From a virus: DNA of 63,847 nucleotides. Below are positions 14,671 through 22,875 of the stretch, piece by piece (the stretch's first letter is position 1; the number at the start of each line of letters is the position of its first letter). The stretch lies in the IMG/VR virus record IMGVR_UViG_3300023244_000002, positions 1-63,847 of that record; one strand, 5' to 3'. The position numbers and the translations under genes were made by a program. A model generated the notes under the pieces. The model did no database searches and had not been told where the DNA came from. It was given only the letters and a program-made list of their open reading frames with translations.

Positions 14671-16263
14671 TTAGCTCCCTTTTATCATTTCTTTTGGCAC
14701 TTTTGTTTTTGTAAGTCCTAACATTTCTTTAATAATTTCTCCCTTCTTTTCTTTCCAAGCTAAGCTACCTACTTTAAGTTTCAATTCTTTTGACAGTTTT
14801 TGCAAACCAGCTTTTGAGAATTTTTCGAGATATTCTTGAGTAATTCTGAATTTCTTACCGATATTAATACCGGCTTCTTCACCAAGATCCTCTAATTCTT
14901 TTGTTTCGTATTTACTCAATCTATCTAACACAACTTTTTCAACAATTTTAAGCAATTCATCGGTTTTTAATTTCAATAAGAAATTTTTAAACTCTTTTGT
15001 TCCTCTTACTTCGTAATTTGGTAAATCTTTCTTAAATCCAAGATAACCAGATATACTATTACTTGCTCCTGACTCCATATCAAAGAGTTGGTCAAGCAAT
15101 ATTCGATTAATTTGCACCACTTTAGCATTTACCTTGAGTTCAGATATAAAGAATTGTCGTTTAAATATATCCACTCTGTTTGCTTTCTGCCTCGCTTCAT
15201 ACTGAGCTGATGCATCTATTTCTTTATCACCTGTTTTGATTGACATTGCTTTACGCTCTACTGCTTTTGATTTCCGCATTGTTCGTTTGAAGCAATCTCT
15301 ATTCAAGCAAACTTGTTTCTCTCTACCGGTTGGTCCGATAATAATAGCAAATGTTGGACAAGTTTTTATGCACTCTGTTTTGAATTGCTCTGCCGGAAAT
15401 CCATTACCTTCATAACCAGAAAAATCAACGATGTCTTTTAATAACTCTGCATCCTTTGACCCATATTGAGGTTCGGTTTTCAATATTATTACTTTTTTGC
15501 CTTTTTTCTTGTACGCTTCCTCTTTTTCTTTTTGTACTTCTCTTATTTTCTTTGAGAAACAAAGATTATTCATACATTTTCCTTTAAGAGAATTACTCCT
15601 ATCAAACAAATCATCGTATGTACTGCCATTAAATGAGCAAGTTTTACAATCTTTCTTGTTAAAGCAAGCAGTTTCTAATCTTTGCGAGTAGTTTTCTAAT
15701 TCTCCTTCTGCTTTCACCGGAGAATATCGGTAGCGAATAATATCATTAGCTAAATGCTTTTGGTACTTAGCATCAGATAACCTTGTAAGCACGAATCCAT
15801 GATCTGCGGAGATTTTACCTTCTTTAATCATTTTCTTTACTTCATCACATAAATCAAGGAGTGACAATATTCTCTTTACACGATACTCAGATTTACCAGT
15901 GATTACCATAATGTCTTTTGCTTTGTAGTTTTCTCCTAATGATTTGTATGCCAATGCCTCATCAATAGGGTTTAAATCTTTGCGCTGTAAATTTGCAACT
16001 AATTGATACTCAACTCTATCATTTTTTTCAGCATCAACAGATAACACAGGAATCTCTGTAAGACCTGCGTACTTTGCCGCGCTGAATCTCCTATGACCAT
16101 CGAGTAAATCAATTTTACTTCCATTCTTCCTTACTAATAAAGGTTGAAGTATTCCTTTCTCTTTTAATGAGATAATCAAACTAGATAAACTTTCTTTCGT
16201 AATATCTTTTCTGATATTCTCTCCAACAATTATTTTGTCTATTGTTACCGTAGATAATTCCAT
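14671..16263 (-). CDS. ParB-like protein with a Cys-rich insert
   Basis: The 530-residue protein begins with a ParB/Spo0J N-terminal domain (DKIIVGENIRKDIT, then LLDGHRRFSAAKYAG at about 55-70, then LVANLQRKDLNPIDEALAY) and a KorB-like HTH (ITGKSEYRVKRILSLL). It continues with a Cys-rich region (CFNKKDCKTC, CMNNLC and later Cys pairs) and a long helical end. The extra length is like PRTRC-type ParB proteins. No ParA is encoded here, so plasmid-style partition is doubtful. Regulation or a nuclease function is possible. Confidence 0.88.
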   Translation of the reverse strand: MELSTVTIDKIIVGENIRKDITKESLSSLIISLKEKGILQPLLVRKNGSKIDLLDGHRRFSAAKYAGLTEIPVLSVDAEKNDRVEYQLVANLQRKDLNPIDEALAYKSLGENYKAKDIMVITGKSEYRVKRILSLLDLCDEVKKMIKEGKISADHGFVLTRLSDAKYQKHLANDIIRYRYSPVKAEGELENYSQRLETACFNKKDCKTCSFNGSTYDDLFDRSNSLKGKCMNNLCFSKKIREVQKEKEEAYKKKGKKVIILKTEPQYGSKDAELLKDIVDFSGYEGNGFPAEQFKTECIKTCPTFAIIIGPTGREKQVCLNRDCFKRTMRKSKAVERKAMSIKTGDKEIDASAQYEARQKANRVDIFKRQFFISELKVNAKVVQINRILLDQLFDMESGASNSISGYLGFKKDLPNYEVRGTKEFKNFLLKLKTDELLKIVEKVVLDRLSKYETKELEDLGEEAGINIGKKFRITQEYLEKFSKAGLQKLSKELKLKVGSLAWKEKKGEIIKEMLGLTKTKVPKEMIKGS

Positions 16264-16264
16264 A

Positions 16265-16444
16265 CTAATCTCCTTGTGTTACTGTCATCTTGACAGCGAG
16301 TTCTTTCTTAAAATAATCTTTCTTCAAATAAATCCTCTTCGGGAACACGATTGGAGATAACTCCTTATTCTTAACTACAAATATATGATATTGTTGTGTA
16401 GTTTTGCCTGCGTATTCAAATTCTATCTCCACACTTTTACTCAT
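16265..16444 (-). CDS. Hypothetical 59-aa protein
   Basis: The start at 16444 is preferred because AAGGAGGTGAGT stands immediately before it; an in-frame ATG lies seven codons upstream inside the preceding gene. The product is a small beta-rich protein (VEIEFEYAGKTTQQYHIFVV). No family recognised. Confidence 0.65.
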   Translation of the reverse strand: MSKSVEIEFEYAGKTTQQYHIFVVKNKELSPIVFPKRIYLKKDYFKKELAVKMTVTQGD

Positions 16445-16461
16445 ACTCACCTCCTTTTTAT

Positions 16462-16668
16462 TCATTCTTTATCATCTTCTTGTGGGAAAACTTGTGGTAA
16501 AAATGTTAAATCTTCAGGGCATGTAGCAGCTCCAGTATAGTCTCGGAATTTATTCCATAGATTATCACAATGATAAACAACAAAGATAAATTGTTTATTC
16601 CAAGATTTAATTCTACCTTGCTCTTTTTTAAAGCCACTATCATAAATAACCCAATTACCAATATTCAC
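16462..16668 (-). CDS. Conserved-type small phage protein
   Basis: This 68-residue protein starts at a GTG (VNIGNWVIYDSGF) and contains FVVYHCDNLWNKFRDYTGAAT, which I associate with small proteins found widely in phages. It is probably a small beta barrel. The start lacks a clear ribosome site. Confidence 0.7.
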   Translation of the reverse strand: MNIGNWVIYDSGFKKEQGRIKSWNKQFIFVVYHCDNLWNKFRDYTGAATCPEDLTFLPQVFPQEDDKE

Positions 16669-16722
16669 TTTTTTTAATTCAGCAATTTAAATCAACTCAT
16701 CACCTCCTTTAAATTTTTTATA

Positions 16723-17016
16723 TTACTTAGTATCTATTATCTTTTTTTGCTGATTCATATATTGAATAGCACAGTTTTTTAATTCTCTGATTAAATCTCC
16801 TATCAAAGATAAAGATTTCATAGAAACTTCCATTTTACCTAAGGTGTAATATTCTTTTGTAGTCATTACAACTGTAGTTATTTTTTTCCCATAATCATCA
16901 ATAAGAGATACATTAATACTTACACTAGGAAGTGCATTCTTGCACTCAATGCTTATTCCAGTTATCTCTCCCTCAACAATGTTAATCGGCAACATTTTCA
17001 TTTCCTTTTTTTTCAT
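16723..17016 (-). CDS. Hypothetical 97-aa protein
   Basis: I place the start at the ATG at 17016 because AAGAAGGAGTTAAT precedes it; the longer frame to 17172 overlaps the upstream gene. The product has a beta-rich first half (INIVEGEITGISIECK) and a helical end. No family recognised. Confidence 0.65.
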   Translation of the reverse strand: MKKKEMKMLPINIVEGEITGISIECKNALPSVSINVSLIDDYGKKITTVVMTTKEYYTLGKMEVSMKSLSLIGDLIRELKNCAIQYMNQQKKIIDTK

Positions 17017-17029
17017 ATTAACTCCTTCT

Positions 17030-17308
17030 TTAATATCTATATTTTTTAAACGCTTCATAATCACAATTGACACACATTTTAATATGGTGTGTTCCGAAAA
17101 TTTTCTTTCCATGCTTTTGTATCCATTCTGCATTATGATTAGAGAGATGACAATAAATAGTCCAATCACCAATCTCTCCTGTTACTGCTACCCAACGAAG
17201 TTCTTTACCTGTTTTAGCTATAAATAAACCAGACTCATTATCAATAGCTGTTCCGGTTGCAAATATAAAATGCTTCTTTAGCTCTTTTAACTTCTTAACT
17301 GTTAACAT
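17030..17308 (-). CDS. Conserved-type small phage protein
   Basis: The 92-residue protein contains KHFIFATGTAIDN, WVAVTGEIGDWTIYCHLS and HHIKMCVNCDYEAFKKYRY, motifs I associate with a phage family of unknown function. It has an AGGAGGTGAGG site. Confidence 0.7.
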   Translation of the reverse strand: MLTVKKLKELKKHFIFATGTAIDNESGLFIAKTGKELRWVAVTGEIGDWTIYCHLSNHNAEWIQKHGKKIFGTHHIKMCVNCDYEAFKKYRY

Positions 17309-17320
17309 TTCCTCACCTCC

Positions 17321-17503
17321 TTATACTCCACTTGCTAATTTTCTGAGTGATCTCCACTCTTTTTCTGACATCATTTTCAACCATTGTTCTCCGGTGTGGT
17401 TTAAATCTTTTTTTACTTGCTTTACTGCATCTTTTTTAGTATCAGCATTAAATATAAAAAATTTAAACTTTTTATTAACTACTTGTAAGACATAATACTC
17501 CAT
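17321..17503 (-). CDS. Hypothetical 60-aa protein
   Basis: A small alpha/beta protein (MEYYVLQVVNKKFKFFIFNA) with a strong GAAGGAGGAAA site. No family recognised. Confidence 0.65.
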   Translation of the reverse strand: MEYYVLQVVNKKFKFFIFNADTKKDAVKQVKKDLNHTGEQWLKMMSEKEWRSLRKLASGV

Positions 17504-17519
17504 TTTCCTCCTTCTTTAA

Positions 17520-17693
17520 TTAAAATCTTTCTGTTATTGTTAATTTATTTCCTTTAACTTCTAAATCACAATTAGAATATCCATTTCTATGAGCCCAATT
17601 TAATATAGCCTCTTCTTTAGATAAATTTGGATAAACCTTTTTAAATGCTTTTATCTCTTCTGCATCAAACTTTATTATTTGTTTGCTTTCCAT
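17520..17693 (-). CDS. Hypothetical 57-aa protein
   Basis: The product starts MESKQIIKFDAEEIKAFKK and has a helix followed by a short beta hairpin (CDLEVKGNKLTITERF). A GGAG site precedes the ATG and it fits exactly between its neighbours. No family recognised. Confidence 0.65.
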   Translation of the reverse strand: MESKQIIKFDAEEIKAFKKVYPNLSKEEAILNWAHRNGYSNCDLEVKGNKLTITERF

Positions 17694-17706
17694 AAAACTC
17701 CTTTGT

Positions 17707-17988
17707 TTACGTTACCATTTGAGCTATTTCCCAAAGTTTACTCATCTCTTTTTTATCTTGTTTTACATCTGCTTTAGCATTATCTAATAATCCACTTTCT
17801 TCAAAATCTCCGTAATATCCCCAACATCCACCTTTCTCATTTCCTAATTCATCCTCTATCATAAATCCATAAATGTTACCACTCAAGTAATCATTCCAAG
17901 TTTTAATCAAATCTAGAGCTAAACCTCTTGCTATCTTTTTTGTTTTAGCTTCTGTTTTATTAACAAACACTAATCCTAATTGGCTCAC
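17707..17988 (-). CDS. C-terminal half of an interrupted phage protein
   Basis: This frame starts at a GTG in the same reading frame as the upstream gene, two codons after its TGA. It contains QLGLVFVNK, IYGFMIEDE and GGCWGYYGDF. These match the second half of a common phage/plasmid family whose first half is encoded at 17992-18309. Family members have Trp at the position of the TGA (WD.GQ.G pattern). CGGAGATGAGAT lies before the GTG, so it could be re-initiated as a separate polypeptide. Confidence 0.7.
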   Translation of the reverse strand: MSQLGLVFVNKTEAKTKKIARGLALDLIKTWNDYLSGNIYGFMIEDELGNEKGGCWGYYGDFEESGLLDNAKADVKQDKKEMSKLWEIAQMVT

Positions 17989-17991
17989 ATC

Positions 17992-18309
17992 TCATCTCCG
18001 ATCGGGAAAATTTCCTTCATTCTTTAGAGCTAAGCTAACTCCGCTATGAATGTATGCCTCTAGTCTGAAGATATAATATTCTTTAATATATTTCAGAGCT
18101 TCTTCGTCATTATCTCCATACTCGTCCACTCCTTCGTTGGCTATACATATTGCTAATTTTTTATTAACATTAGTATCTACATAAAAATCTCTATGATAGC
18201 CAACGAGAAATAATACTTCATCTCCGTTACTATCAGGACTTTCCGGGTCTTGGTCTTGATAAATATTTATTTTATAACCTTTATATTCTTTCTGTTCTAC
18301 GATTTCCAT
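17992..18309 (-). CDS. N-terminal half of an interrupted phage protein
   Basis: The 105 residues begin with YKGYKINIYQDQDPESPDSNGDEVLFLVGYHRDF, here quoted in parts as YKGYKINIYQDQDPESP and GYHRDF. This is the first half of the family 'YKGY.I.I..D.DPESPR', common in phages and plasmids. It ends HSGVSLAL...FPDRR-TGA and continues in frame at 17988. Function unknown. Either a TGG to TGA mutation split the gene or the UGA is read through. Confidence 0.7.
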   Translation of the reverse strand: MEIVEQKEYKGYKINIYQDQDPESPDSNGDEVLFLVGYHRDFYVDTNVNKKLAICIANEGVDEYGDNDEEALKYIKEYYIFRLEAYIHSGVSLALKNEGNFPDRR

Positions 18310-18323
18310 CTCTACCTCCTTTA

Positions 18324-18500
18324 TTATTTAGTGATTTTATATTTATACATATCTCGTTGAACTCCGCAAGGTTTAATATCCTCAAACCCTTTGTCATCAA
18401 TATAAGTTTCAAATACTCTTCCATATTTATCTGTTATTTGCCCATTAACTATTTTTAAACCCATTTTCTCTTTCAATTGCTTTGTAACTCTTGTTTTCAT
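18324..18500 (-). CDS. Hypothetical 58-aa protein
   Basis: A small protein beginning MKTRVTKQLKEKMGLK, with GGAGGG upstream. The middle contains ITDKYGRVFETYIDD, a beta-hairpin pattern. No family recognised. The next 80 bases (18501-18582) show only weak hairpins. Confidence 0.65.
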   Translation of the reverse strand: MKTRVTKQLKEKMGLKIVNGQITDKYGRVFETYIDDKGFEDIKPCGVQRDMYKYKITK

Positions 18501-18582
18501 TTTCCCTCCTTAATATAATGGAGTGCGTAGAGCCAAGGCACTTAGCCTCGCAGTATTGTTCCGCTCCCCAATATTTCGAGAT

Positions 18583-18774
18583 TTACTTTTCTGGTAGAGT
18601 TGTAATAGTTGTAATAGTTTTTCTATCTGCTGAGAATGTATCTGAATAAGAGATATCATTATCAACTCTCAAGCGATAAGTTGTTCCTCTTTCCAATATC
18701 CTTATCTCTATAATCGTTGCATCTACCATAACTTTATCTCCAATCCCGATCTCTTTAATTTCTTCTGTTTCCAT
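18583..18774 (-). CDS. Hypothetical 63-aa protein
   Basis: A small beta-rich acidic protein (GIGDKVMVDATIIEIRILE) that looks like a compact beta barrel. Good AAGGAGGTACT site. No family recognised. Confidence 0.65.
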   Translation of the reverse strand: METEEIKEIGIGDKVMVDATIIEIRILERGTTYRLRVDNDISYSDTFSADRKTITTITTLPEK

Positions 18775-18787
18775 TAGTACCTCCTTT

Positions 18788-19363
18788 TTATACTTTAACT
18801 TTTGTTGAATATAACTCAGACATATCTTTTGAAACTTTCGCTCCGTCTGCCTCTACTTTCTCCCAATTTGGTTCTTTACTATCTGGATTTATATCCAATT
18901 CACAAACGAAGCAATGAGCGTAGTTTGGAGAATTCCATTCATTCCCATTCACTCCTTTTTCTTTAGTTTCTCCTTTTGCTCTACCCTGAACATAGATAGT
19001 AAGTGTTTTCTTCTCAACATCAATTGCATATACCCACTCTATAAATAGAGCATCTGCTGTTTTTTCATTCATTGTTCCGTCAGGAACTCCATCTCTCATA
19101 ACGAAATCAGGAGTATGGCAATAGCAACTCTCTGGAAAGTTTGACCAACCTCCACGATGCCCCTTGATATAAATATCAACAAAAGATCGGAGAGCACGAG
19201 TTCCGTCATTTGAAACTCCAATTACTCCTTTGTTTAATATAAATTTTTTCATCAATATATCCCATATCTCTTTTCCTCTACAAGTAGGATAACCGTCAAA
19301 ATGACAGTAAACTCCTTTGAATCCAGTTTTTGTTTTCTCCGCTATACAGCTTCTCGTTGACAT
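18788..19363 (-). CDS. Conserved-type phage protein, MSTRSCIA family
   Basis: The 191-residue protein opens MSTRSCIAEKTKTGFKGVYC and continues HFDGYP, a signature I know from phage and plasmid proteins of unknown function. Further motifs are GHRGGWSNFPE and FVCELD. Several Cys and His residues are present, without a clear metal pattern. It lies beside the DUF932 gene. Confidence 0.8.
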   Translation of the reverse strand: MSTRSCIAEKTKTGFKGVYCHFDGYPTCRGKEIWDILMKKFILNKGVIGVSNDGTRALRSFVDIYIKGHRGGWSNFPESCYCHTPDFVMRDGVPDGTMNEKTADALFIEWVYAIDVEKKTLTIYVQGRAKGETKEKGVNGNEWNSPNYAHCFVCELDINPDSKEPNWEKVEADGAKVSKDMSELYSTKVKV

Positions 19364-19387
19364 TTCCCCTCCTTTTTTACTCTTTCC

Positions 19388-20338
19388 TTAATTTTTTACT
19401 AAAGCCAGAGCAGTATCATACGCTTTCATCTTTAATGTTGCGCCACTCCCGAGCCAAATATTCTGTAATCTATTAGAGGGATTGTTGTTTTTAATACCTC
19501 TAAAATGATCAACGTAACGAGTAACTGCGTTGTAAGCACTCCATAGTGTATCTTTACTCTCTGAATATTCTGGACGGTTGTGGAGATTCATTAAATCACC
19601 AATTTGGTTTTGTTTTCTCTGAGATATATCTAAATCGTCTTTGCCACAGATAAGAGATGTGAAATAAACCTCTGCTTGCTCATCCCTTACCTTCTCTCCT
19701 GCAAATGCTTTTAGCGATTCTTCAAAGTCAGAGTAGAAAGTTACTGCTATTCCTAATGCTCTTTGCGCTTCTCTTATTTTGCTGTTAATATTTCCTGTAT
19801 GTCTAATGGAGATTCCGTCTTTAGTTCTGGACAGAGCAGCGGAAAGAGTATTTTGACATACTACTCTTACAGGAGTGAAGAACATCTTCAAAGCTGAACA
19901 GCCATCGTGTGAATTCGTGAGTAAAAGATATTTCTCCACAACATCCTTTTTCGTTACTTCGATAATATCTGGTAGCTCTGCAAGTATCCATATTCGCTCG
20001 CCCTTACCTAAAGCTCCGGCAGTATGATACATTGCAAATTTATCTCCAACTACTGAATCGAAGAAATCAAATGACTCTGTATTTTGCACAGGTTGATATG
20101 AGCTACCAACAATCCCAAGAGGTTGGTTTGTGTCAATTCTAACTGTTGCGAATTTATTCTCGATTTCTACTCGGTCCTCTGTATAAATCTTTTGGAGATT
20201 AACTTGATAATCCAACTTTGATGCCTCAATTGCCTCTTTCGCTGTTGCTGGATTATCGAGCTTTACTCCTAATCCGTGCCAAGGAACCGCTCCGGTGTAA
20301 AACATTCTGTTACCATTCTCATTTAAATTATGAGCCAT
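19388..20338 (-). CDS. DUF932 phage/plasmid-like protein
   Basis: The 316 residues match the DUF932 family (TIGR03299): the start MFYTGAVPWHGLGVKLD, then LGIVGSSYQPVQNTESFDF, RVVCQNTLSAAL and IRHTG. The family occurs on phages and plasmids near replication or small accessory genes; its function is unknown. The length is normal for the family. Strong ribosome site. Confidence 0.93.
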   Translation of the reverse strand: MAHNLNENGNRMFYTGAVPWHGLGVKLDNPATAKEAIEASKLDYQVNLQKIYTEDRVEIENKFATVRIDTNQPLGIVGSSYQPVQNTESFDFFDSVVGDKFAMYHTAGALGKGERIWILAELPDIIEVTKKDVVEKYLLLTNSHDGCSALKMFFTPVRVVCQNTLSAALSRTKDGISIRHTGNINSKIREAQRALGIAVTFYSDFEESLKAFAGEKVRDEQAEVYFTSLICGKDDLDISQRKQNQIGDLMNLHNRPEYSESKDTLWSAYNAVTRYVDHFRGIKNNNPSNRLQNIWLGSGATLKMKAYDTALALVKN

Positions 20339-20350
20339 ATAAACCTCCTT

Positions 20351-20542
20351 TTAACTTTTAACTAAACTCTTTGTTGCGTTTTCACTATCTTTTCTCCCTA
20401 ACTCGAAGCACCTTTCACAGTTGCAAGATAATTTTCCTGTTCCCTCCCACATAACCCAATCTCTGTAGTCAGTAGATGCTCCGATAAAAAAAGATACCTC
20501 TTCTTTTACCTTACCGCAGTAGTCGCAATATAATTTCTTCAT
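20351..20542 (-). CDS. Small zinc-binding protein
   Basis: The 63-residue product has CDYCGK at residues 5-10 and CNCERC near residue 40, which makes a zinc finger likely. It lies directly before the DUF932 gene with an AAGGAGG site between them. Function unknown. Confidence 0.7.
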   Translation of the reverse strand: MKKLYCDYCGKVKEEVSFFIGASTDYRDWVMWEGTGKLSCNCERCFELGRKDSENATKSLVKS

Positions 20543-20645
20543 TTTTCCTCACCTCCTTTTTAGAATAGATTTATGCTGAGATAACAAATAATACCTCTTT
20601 CTTATATCAGCACAGATAACTTGCTGAACTCTTTTACCTCGTCAG

Positions 20646-20687
20646 AGCCGGTATCTCCGGCTGACACCTGCGATTTCTCGCAGGTGT
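20646..20687. other. Two tandem GC-rich hairpins
   Basis: AGCCGG-TATCT-CCGGCT (20646-20662) is followed by ACACCTGCGA-TTTC-TCGCAGGTGT (20664-20687), a perfect ten-bp stem. They fill the 156-base gap between two leftward genes. No T-run follows, so message processing, stability or partial termination are all possible. The rest of the gap shows nothing coding. Confidence 0.65.
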
Positions 20688-20698
20688 TTCGGCATCTC

Positions 20699-21235
20699 TT
20701 AGTTATGATAATCAACTACTACTGCCCACTTCTTACCAACTAATTGCTCTTCTGATAAATCAACCTCATCTTCCTCTATATCGCAGAAATGCTTGTACTC
20801 TTCTTCTGCAATCAACTCTTTAATTAAGTTGTCATACAATACTTTATCAATTATTTGAGCATCATCTTCCTCTCCGATAGGATTATACTTATCTCTCCAG
20901 AAAGGAATTACTCCTGTATAGTCTGGAAAGTATTTATTGAACATAGATGCAAATTGTTCTCTTCTCTGTTTTTCTGTATCTTCGGCGCTAGTATTCCAAC
21001 CAAAATCTTTTTCAAACTCTTCAACGCAAGTTTTTAATTTTACTTTATCTAATCTCACCGATGATAAATCTCCTGACCATCTCCCACCTATAACAAACCA
21101 ATCAGCCATTCCTGAAGCAAATCTCCCTTGCCCGCAGAAGCCATTCTCATCCAACCAACCTTGAACAAAATGCCTCGCTTCCTTGGAGTCATTTGCTTTT
21201 TCTTTATCCATAGTTACTATCATTCTATAATGCAT
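20699..21235 (-). CDS. Conserved-type phage protein of unknown function
   Basis: The 178-residue protein begins MHYRMIVTMDKEKANDSKEA and contains ADWFVIGGRWSGDLS, a motif seen in phage hypothetical proteins. The C-terminal half is acidic. Strong AAGGAGGGAAGAG site. Function unknown. Confidence 0.75.
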   Translation of the reverse strand: MHYRMIVTMDKEKANDSKEARHFVQGWLDENGFCGQGRFASGMADWFVIGGRWSGDLSSVRLDKVKLKTCVEEFEKDFGWNTSAEDTEKQRREQFASMFNKYFPDYTGVIPFWRDKYNPIGEEDDAQIIDKVLYDNLIKELIAEEEYKHFCDIEEDEVDLSEEQLVGKKWAVVVDYHN

Positions 21236-21253
21236 CTCTTCCCTCCTTTTTGT

Positions 21254-21430
21254 TTACCATAACTCGTCTATATAATCAGGTTCTAAACCAAACCACTCTT
21301 GACATATTCCGAAAGGCATTTCTCCTTGAGATAACCTTTCATCAAAATCATCTTTCGCTTGGGAGATCAAATCATCAGCCTCTTGTTCACTGATTCCATC
21401 TCTTTTCATTATAACTTCTTTGATACTCAC
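21254..21430 (-). CDS. Conserved-type small phage protein, 58 aa
   Basis: Starting at a GTG behind GGGGGTAAAT, the product contains VIMKRDGISEQEADDLI and EWFGLEPDYI. I associate these helical motifs with a widespread small phage protein of unknown function. It overlaps no other plausible gene. Confidence 0.75.
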   Translation of the reverse strand: MSIKEVIMKRDGISEQEADDLISQAKDDFDERLSQGEMPFGICQEWFGLEPDYIDELW

Positions 21431-21432
21431 AT

Positions 21433-21573
21433 TTACCCCCTTTTTGTTTTGAAGTAAAGAGCATATAACTGCTTTTTACTCATTTTGCCTAATCTCTTCT
21501 TGCTATATCCGCAAGCAAGAGATAAAGCATTTATCAACTCTGATTTGTATCGAGGAACCAAAAAATCTCTCAT
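21433..21573 (-). CDS. Small basic helical protein, 46 aa
   Basis: The product ends YSKKRLGKMSKKQLYALYF, a SAP-like or helical basic pattern seen in small phage proteins. AAGAGGTGAT precedes the ATG. Its stop lies two bases from the next start. Function unknown. Confidence 0.6.
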   Translation of the reverse strand: MRDFLVPRYKSELINALSLACGYSKKRLGKMSKKQLYALYFKTKRG

Positions 21574-21574
21574 A

Positions 21575-21724
21575 TCACCTCTTTTGTTTAATCACATCAT
21601 AATTAAAGTCGAATGAGTGTAGTTGCACGTGGAGTTTATTTATCTCGTACTTTAAACTATGAATTTTTACTTTAATCAACTTTTGTTGCTCTACTTGGTT
21701 TTTTACAAGAACTGCTTGTTTCAT
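21575..21724 (-). CDS. Small helical protein, 49 aa
   Basis: A basic, coiled-coil-like 49-residue product (MKQAVLVKNQVEQQKLIKVK) with AAGAGGTAAAGAA upstream. It lies directly after the cell-wall hydrolase. No family recognised. Confidence 0.6.
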   Translation of the reverse strand: MKQAVLVKNQVEQQKLIKVKIHSLKYEINKLHVQLHSFDFNYDVIKQKR

Positions 21725-21735
21725 TTCTTTACCTC

Positions 21736-22131
21736 TTATTCCTCTCTGTAAAATACTTGGTCTTTATACTCATACACTTTTGTCATATCCTTAACCCAAT
21801 AAGGAGTTCCGAACGCTTTAATATTTTCCCAATGAGTTGCTCCAGAAGTAATATCTTTGTTCATACTCTCAAGCCACGCTTTTTCTGCGAGATCAAATAC
21901 CCATTGAGGCTCGTTGCTGACGTGCTTCGCATTCTCTCCGTAAACTCCTTTCAATGTTCCGCGATTCCGTATTGCGCAAGCCACCGCAACCATTCCGATA
22001 TAACCTTGATTACTCGCTTCACCAATGATTGCTCTTATTGCTCTTTGCTTATCAATATTCGCTGAATAACTCGAAGTGTGAAAGATAAGCAGAAAGATAA
22101 GAGCTAGTAAGCGTTTTTTGCTCTTGCTCAT
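21736..22131 (-). CDS. SleB-like cell-wall hydrolase, probable endolysin
   Basis: The 131-residue protein has a Sec signal or signal anchor (about 1-24, ending SYSA). A Hydrolase_2/SleB-type domain follows: IRAIIGEASNQGYIGMVAVA, CAIRNRG and ATHWENIKAFGTPYW. The likely catalytic Glu is E38 (IGEA). Such enzymes cleave peptidoglycan glycan strands. An exported endolysin of this kind can work without a classic holin pore. It lies in the leftward operon, away from the holin candidates. Confidence 0.88.
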   Translation of the reverse strand: MSKSKKRLLALIFLLIFHTSSYSANIDKQRAIRAIIGEASNQGYIGMVAVACAIRNRGTLKGVYGENAKHVSNEPQWVFDLAEKAWLESMNKDITSGATHWENIKAFGTPYWVKDMTKVYEYKDQVFYREE

Positions 22132-22140
22132 TTTTTCTCC

Positions 22141-22290
22141 TTATACTTTTGCTGATTTACATTGAGATAACCAAAATTCTTGTTTGCAACAAAATACTCC
22201 GTATCTCGTTTCCTCACTTGGATGAATCTCTCGGTTGCAGAAAGGGCAATAAAACTTATGTTCTATCAACTCTCTTAACGCTATAAACAT
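22141..22290 (-). CDS. Small zinc-finger-like protein, 49 aa
   Basis: The product has CPFC near residue 15 and CC near residue 34, a likely zinc site. AGGAGGTGAGGAAA precedes its ATG. It lies just upstream of the endolysin gene. Function unknown. Confidence 0.65.
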   Translation of the reverse strand: MFIALRELIEHKFYCPFCNREIHPSEETRYGVFCCKQEFWLSQCKSAKV

Positions 22291-22341
22291 TTTCCTCACC
22301 TCCTTTATTGTTTAAATAGCTCATCAGTATGTTATACATAG

Positions 22342-22362
22342 ACGGCGGAGATAATCCGCCGT
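22342..22362. other. Perfect GC-rich hairpin
   Basis: ACGGCGGA-GATAA-TCCGCCGT forms a perfect eight-bp stem between the 16-codon frame at 22371 and the next gene. No strong T-run follows on the minus strand. It may be a partial terminator or processing site. Confidence 0.6.
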
Positions 22363-22370
22363 TTCGCTAT

Positions 22371-22421
22371 TCAATCCCTATAACTCTCTGGAAATAACCA
22401 CGCTAACATCTCATCATCCAT
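22371..22421 (-). CDS. Micro-ORF, 16 aa
   Basis: A 16-codon frame (MDDEMLAWLFPESYRD) sits directly behind AAGGAGGAAAG, an excellent ribosome site with correct spacing. Whether it is a real peptide or a remnant or regulatory leader cannot be decided. The hairpin at 22342-22362 follows it. Confidence 0.4.
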   Translation of the reverse strand: MDDEMLAWLFPESYRD

Positions 22422-22438
22422 CTTTCCTCCTTGGTTAA

Positions 22439-22696
22439 TTATATCAACTCTTTGATTATATTTCTTAAAGCAGTATCAACGTGTTGGTCATAAGCGTAAG
22501 TATAAACTTCTCTAACAATAAAGTTGCTCAACCCTGCAAGATATAATAAATCCCAGCGTAATCTCTTCTCTTTATCTTTGCCAAGATTATTGTCGATATA
22601 ATACTTCAACTCTTTTTCAACCGTTGTTTTGTTATGCACTAACACTTGAGATATATCCTTTTTCATTTTTTCGTAGTGGTTACTCTTAACCTTCAT
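22439..22696 (-). CDS. Conserved-type phage protein
   Basis: The 85-residue helical protein contains YEKMKKDIS and KRLRWDLLYLAGLSNFI, a pattern I associate with a common phage family of unknown function. Good AAAGGAGGTTTA site. Confidence 0.7.
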   Translation of the reverse strand: MKVKSNHYEKMKKDISQVLVHNKTTVEKELKYYIDNNLGKDKEKRLRWDLLYLAGLSNFIVREVYTYAYDQHVDTALRNIIKELI

Positions 22697-22707
22697 TAAA
22701 CCTCCTT

Positions 22708-22875
22708 TTAGCTTCCGTATAATCCGTAAGAGTTTAAAAGCTGTATTGCTTGCATTGCAATTAAATTATTATTGCAATATACCTCAAGATGATCATCCAG
22801 CCTATATAATAGCTGAAATAACGTATTAACTTCTTCCTTCGTTATCCTCTTTACTTCTATGTTCTCTTTCTTCAT
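22708..22875 (-). CDS. Hypothetical 55-aa protein
   Basis: A helical product beginning MKKENIEVKRITKEEVNTL, with AAAGGAGGTTT upstream. It resembles the short helical phage proteins that start 'K.ITKEEV'. Function unknown. Confidence 0.65.
   Translation of the reverse strand: MKKENIEVKRITKEEVNTLFQLLYRLDDHLEVYCNNNLIAMQAIQLLNSYGLYGS

Noticed and set aside
17992-18309. Alternative genetic code with UGA as Trp
   Set aside because: Long genes use TGG for Trp throughout, and many well-supported genes end in TGA with ATGA overlaps, so only this single site is unusual.
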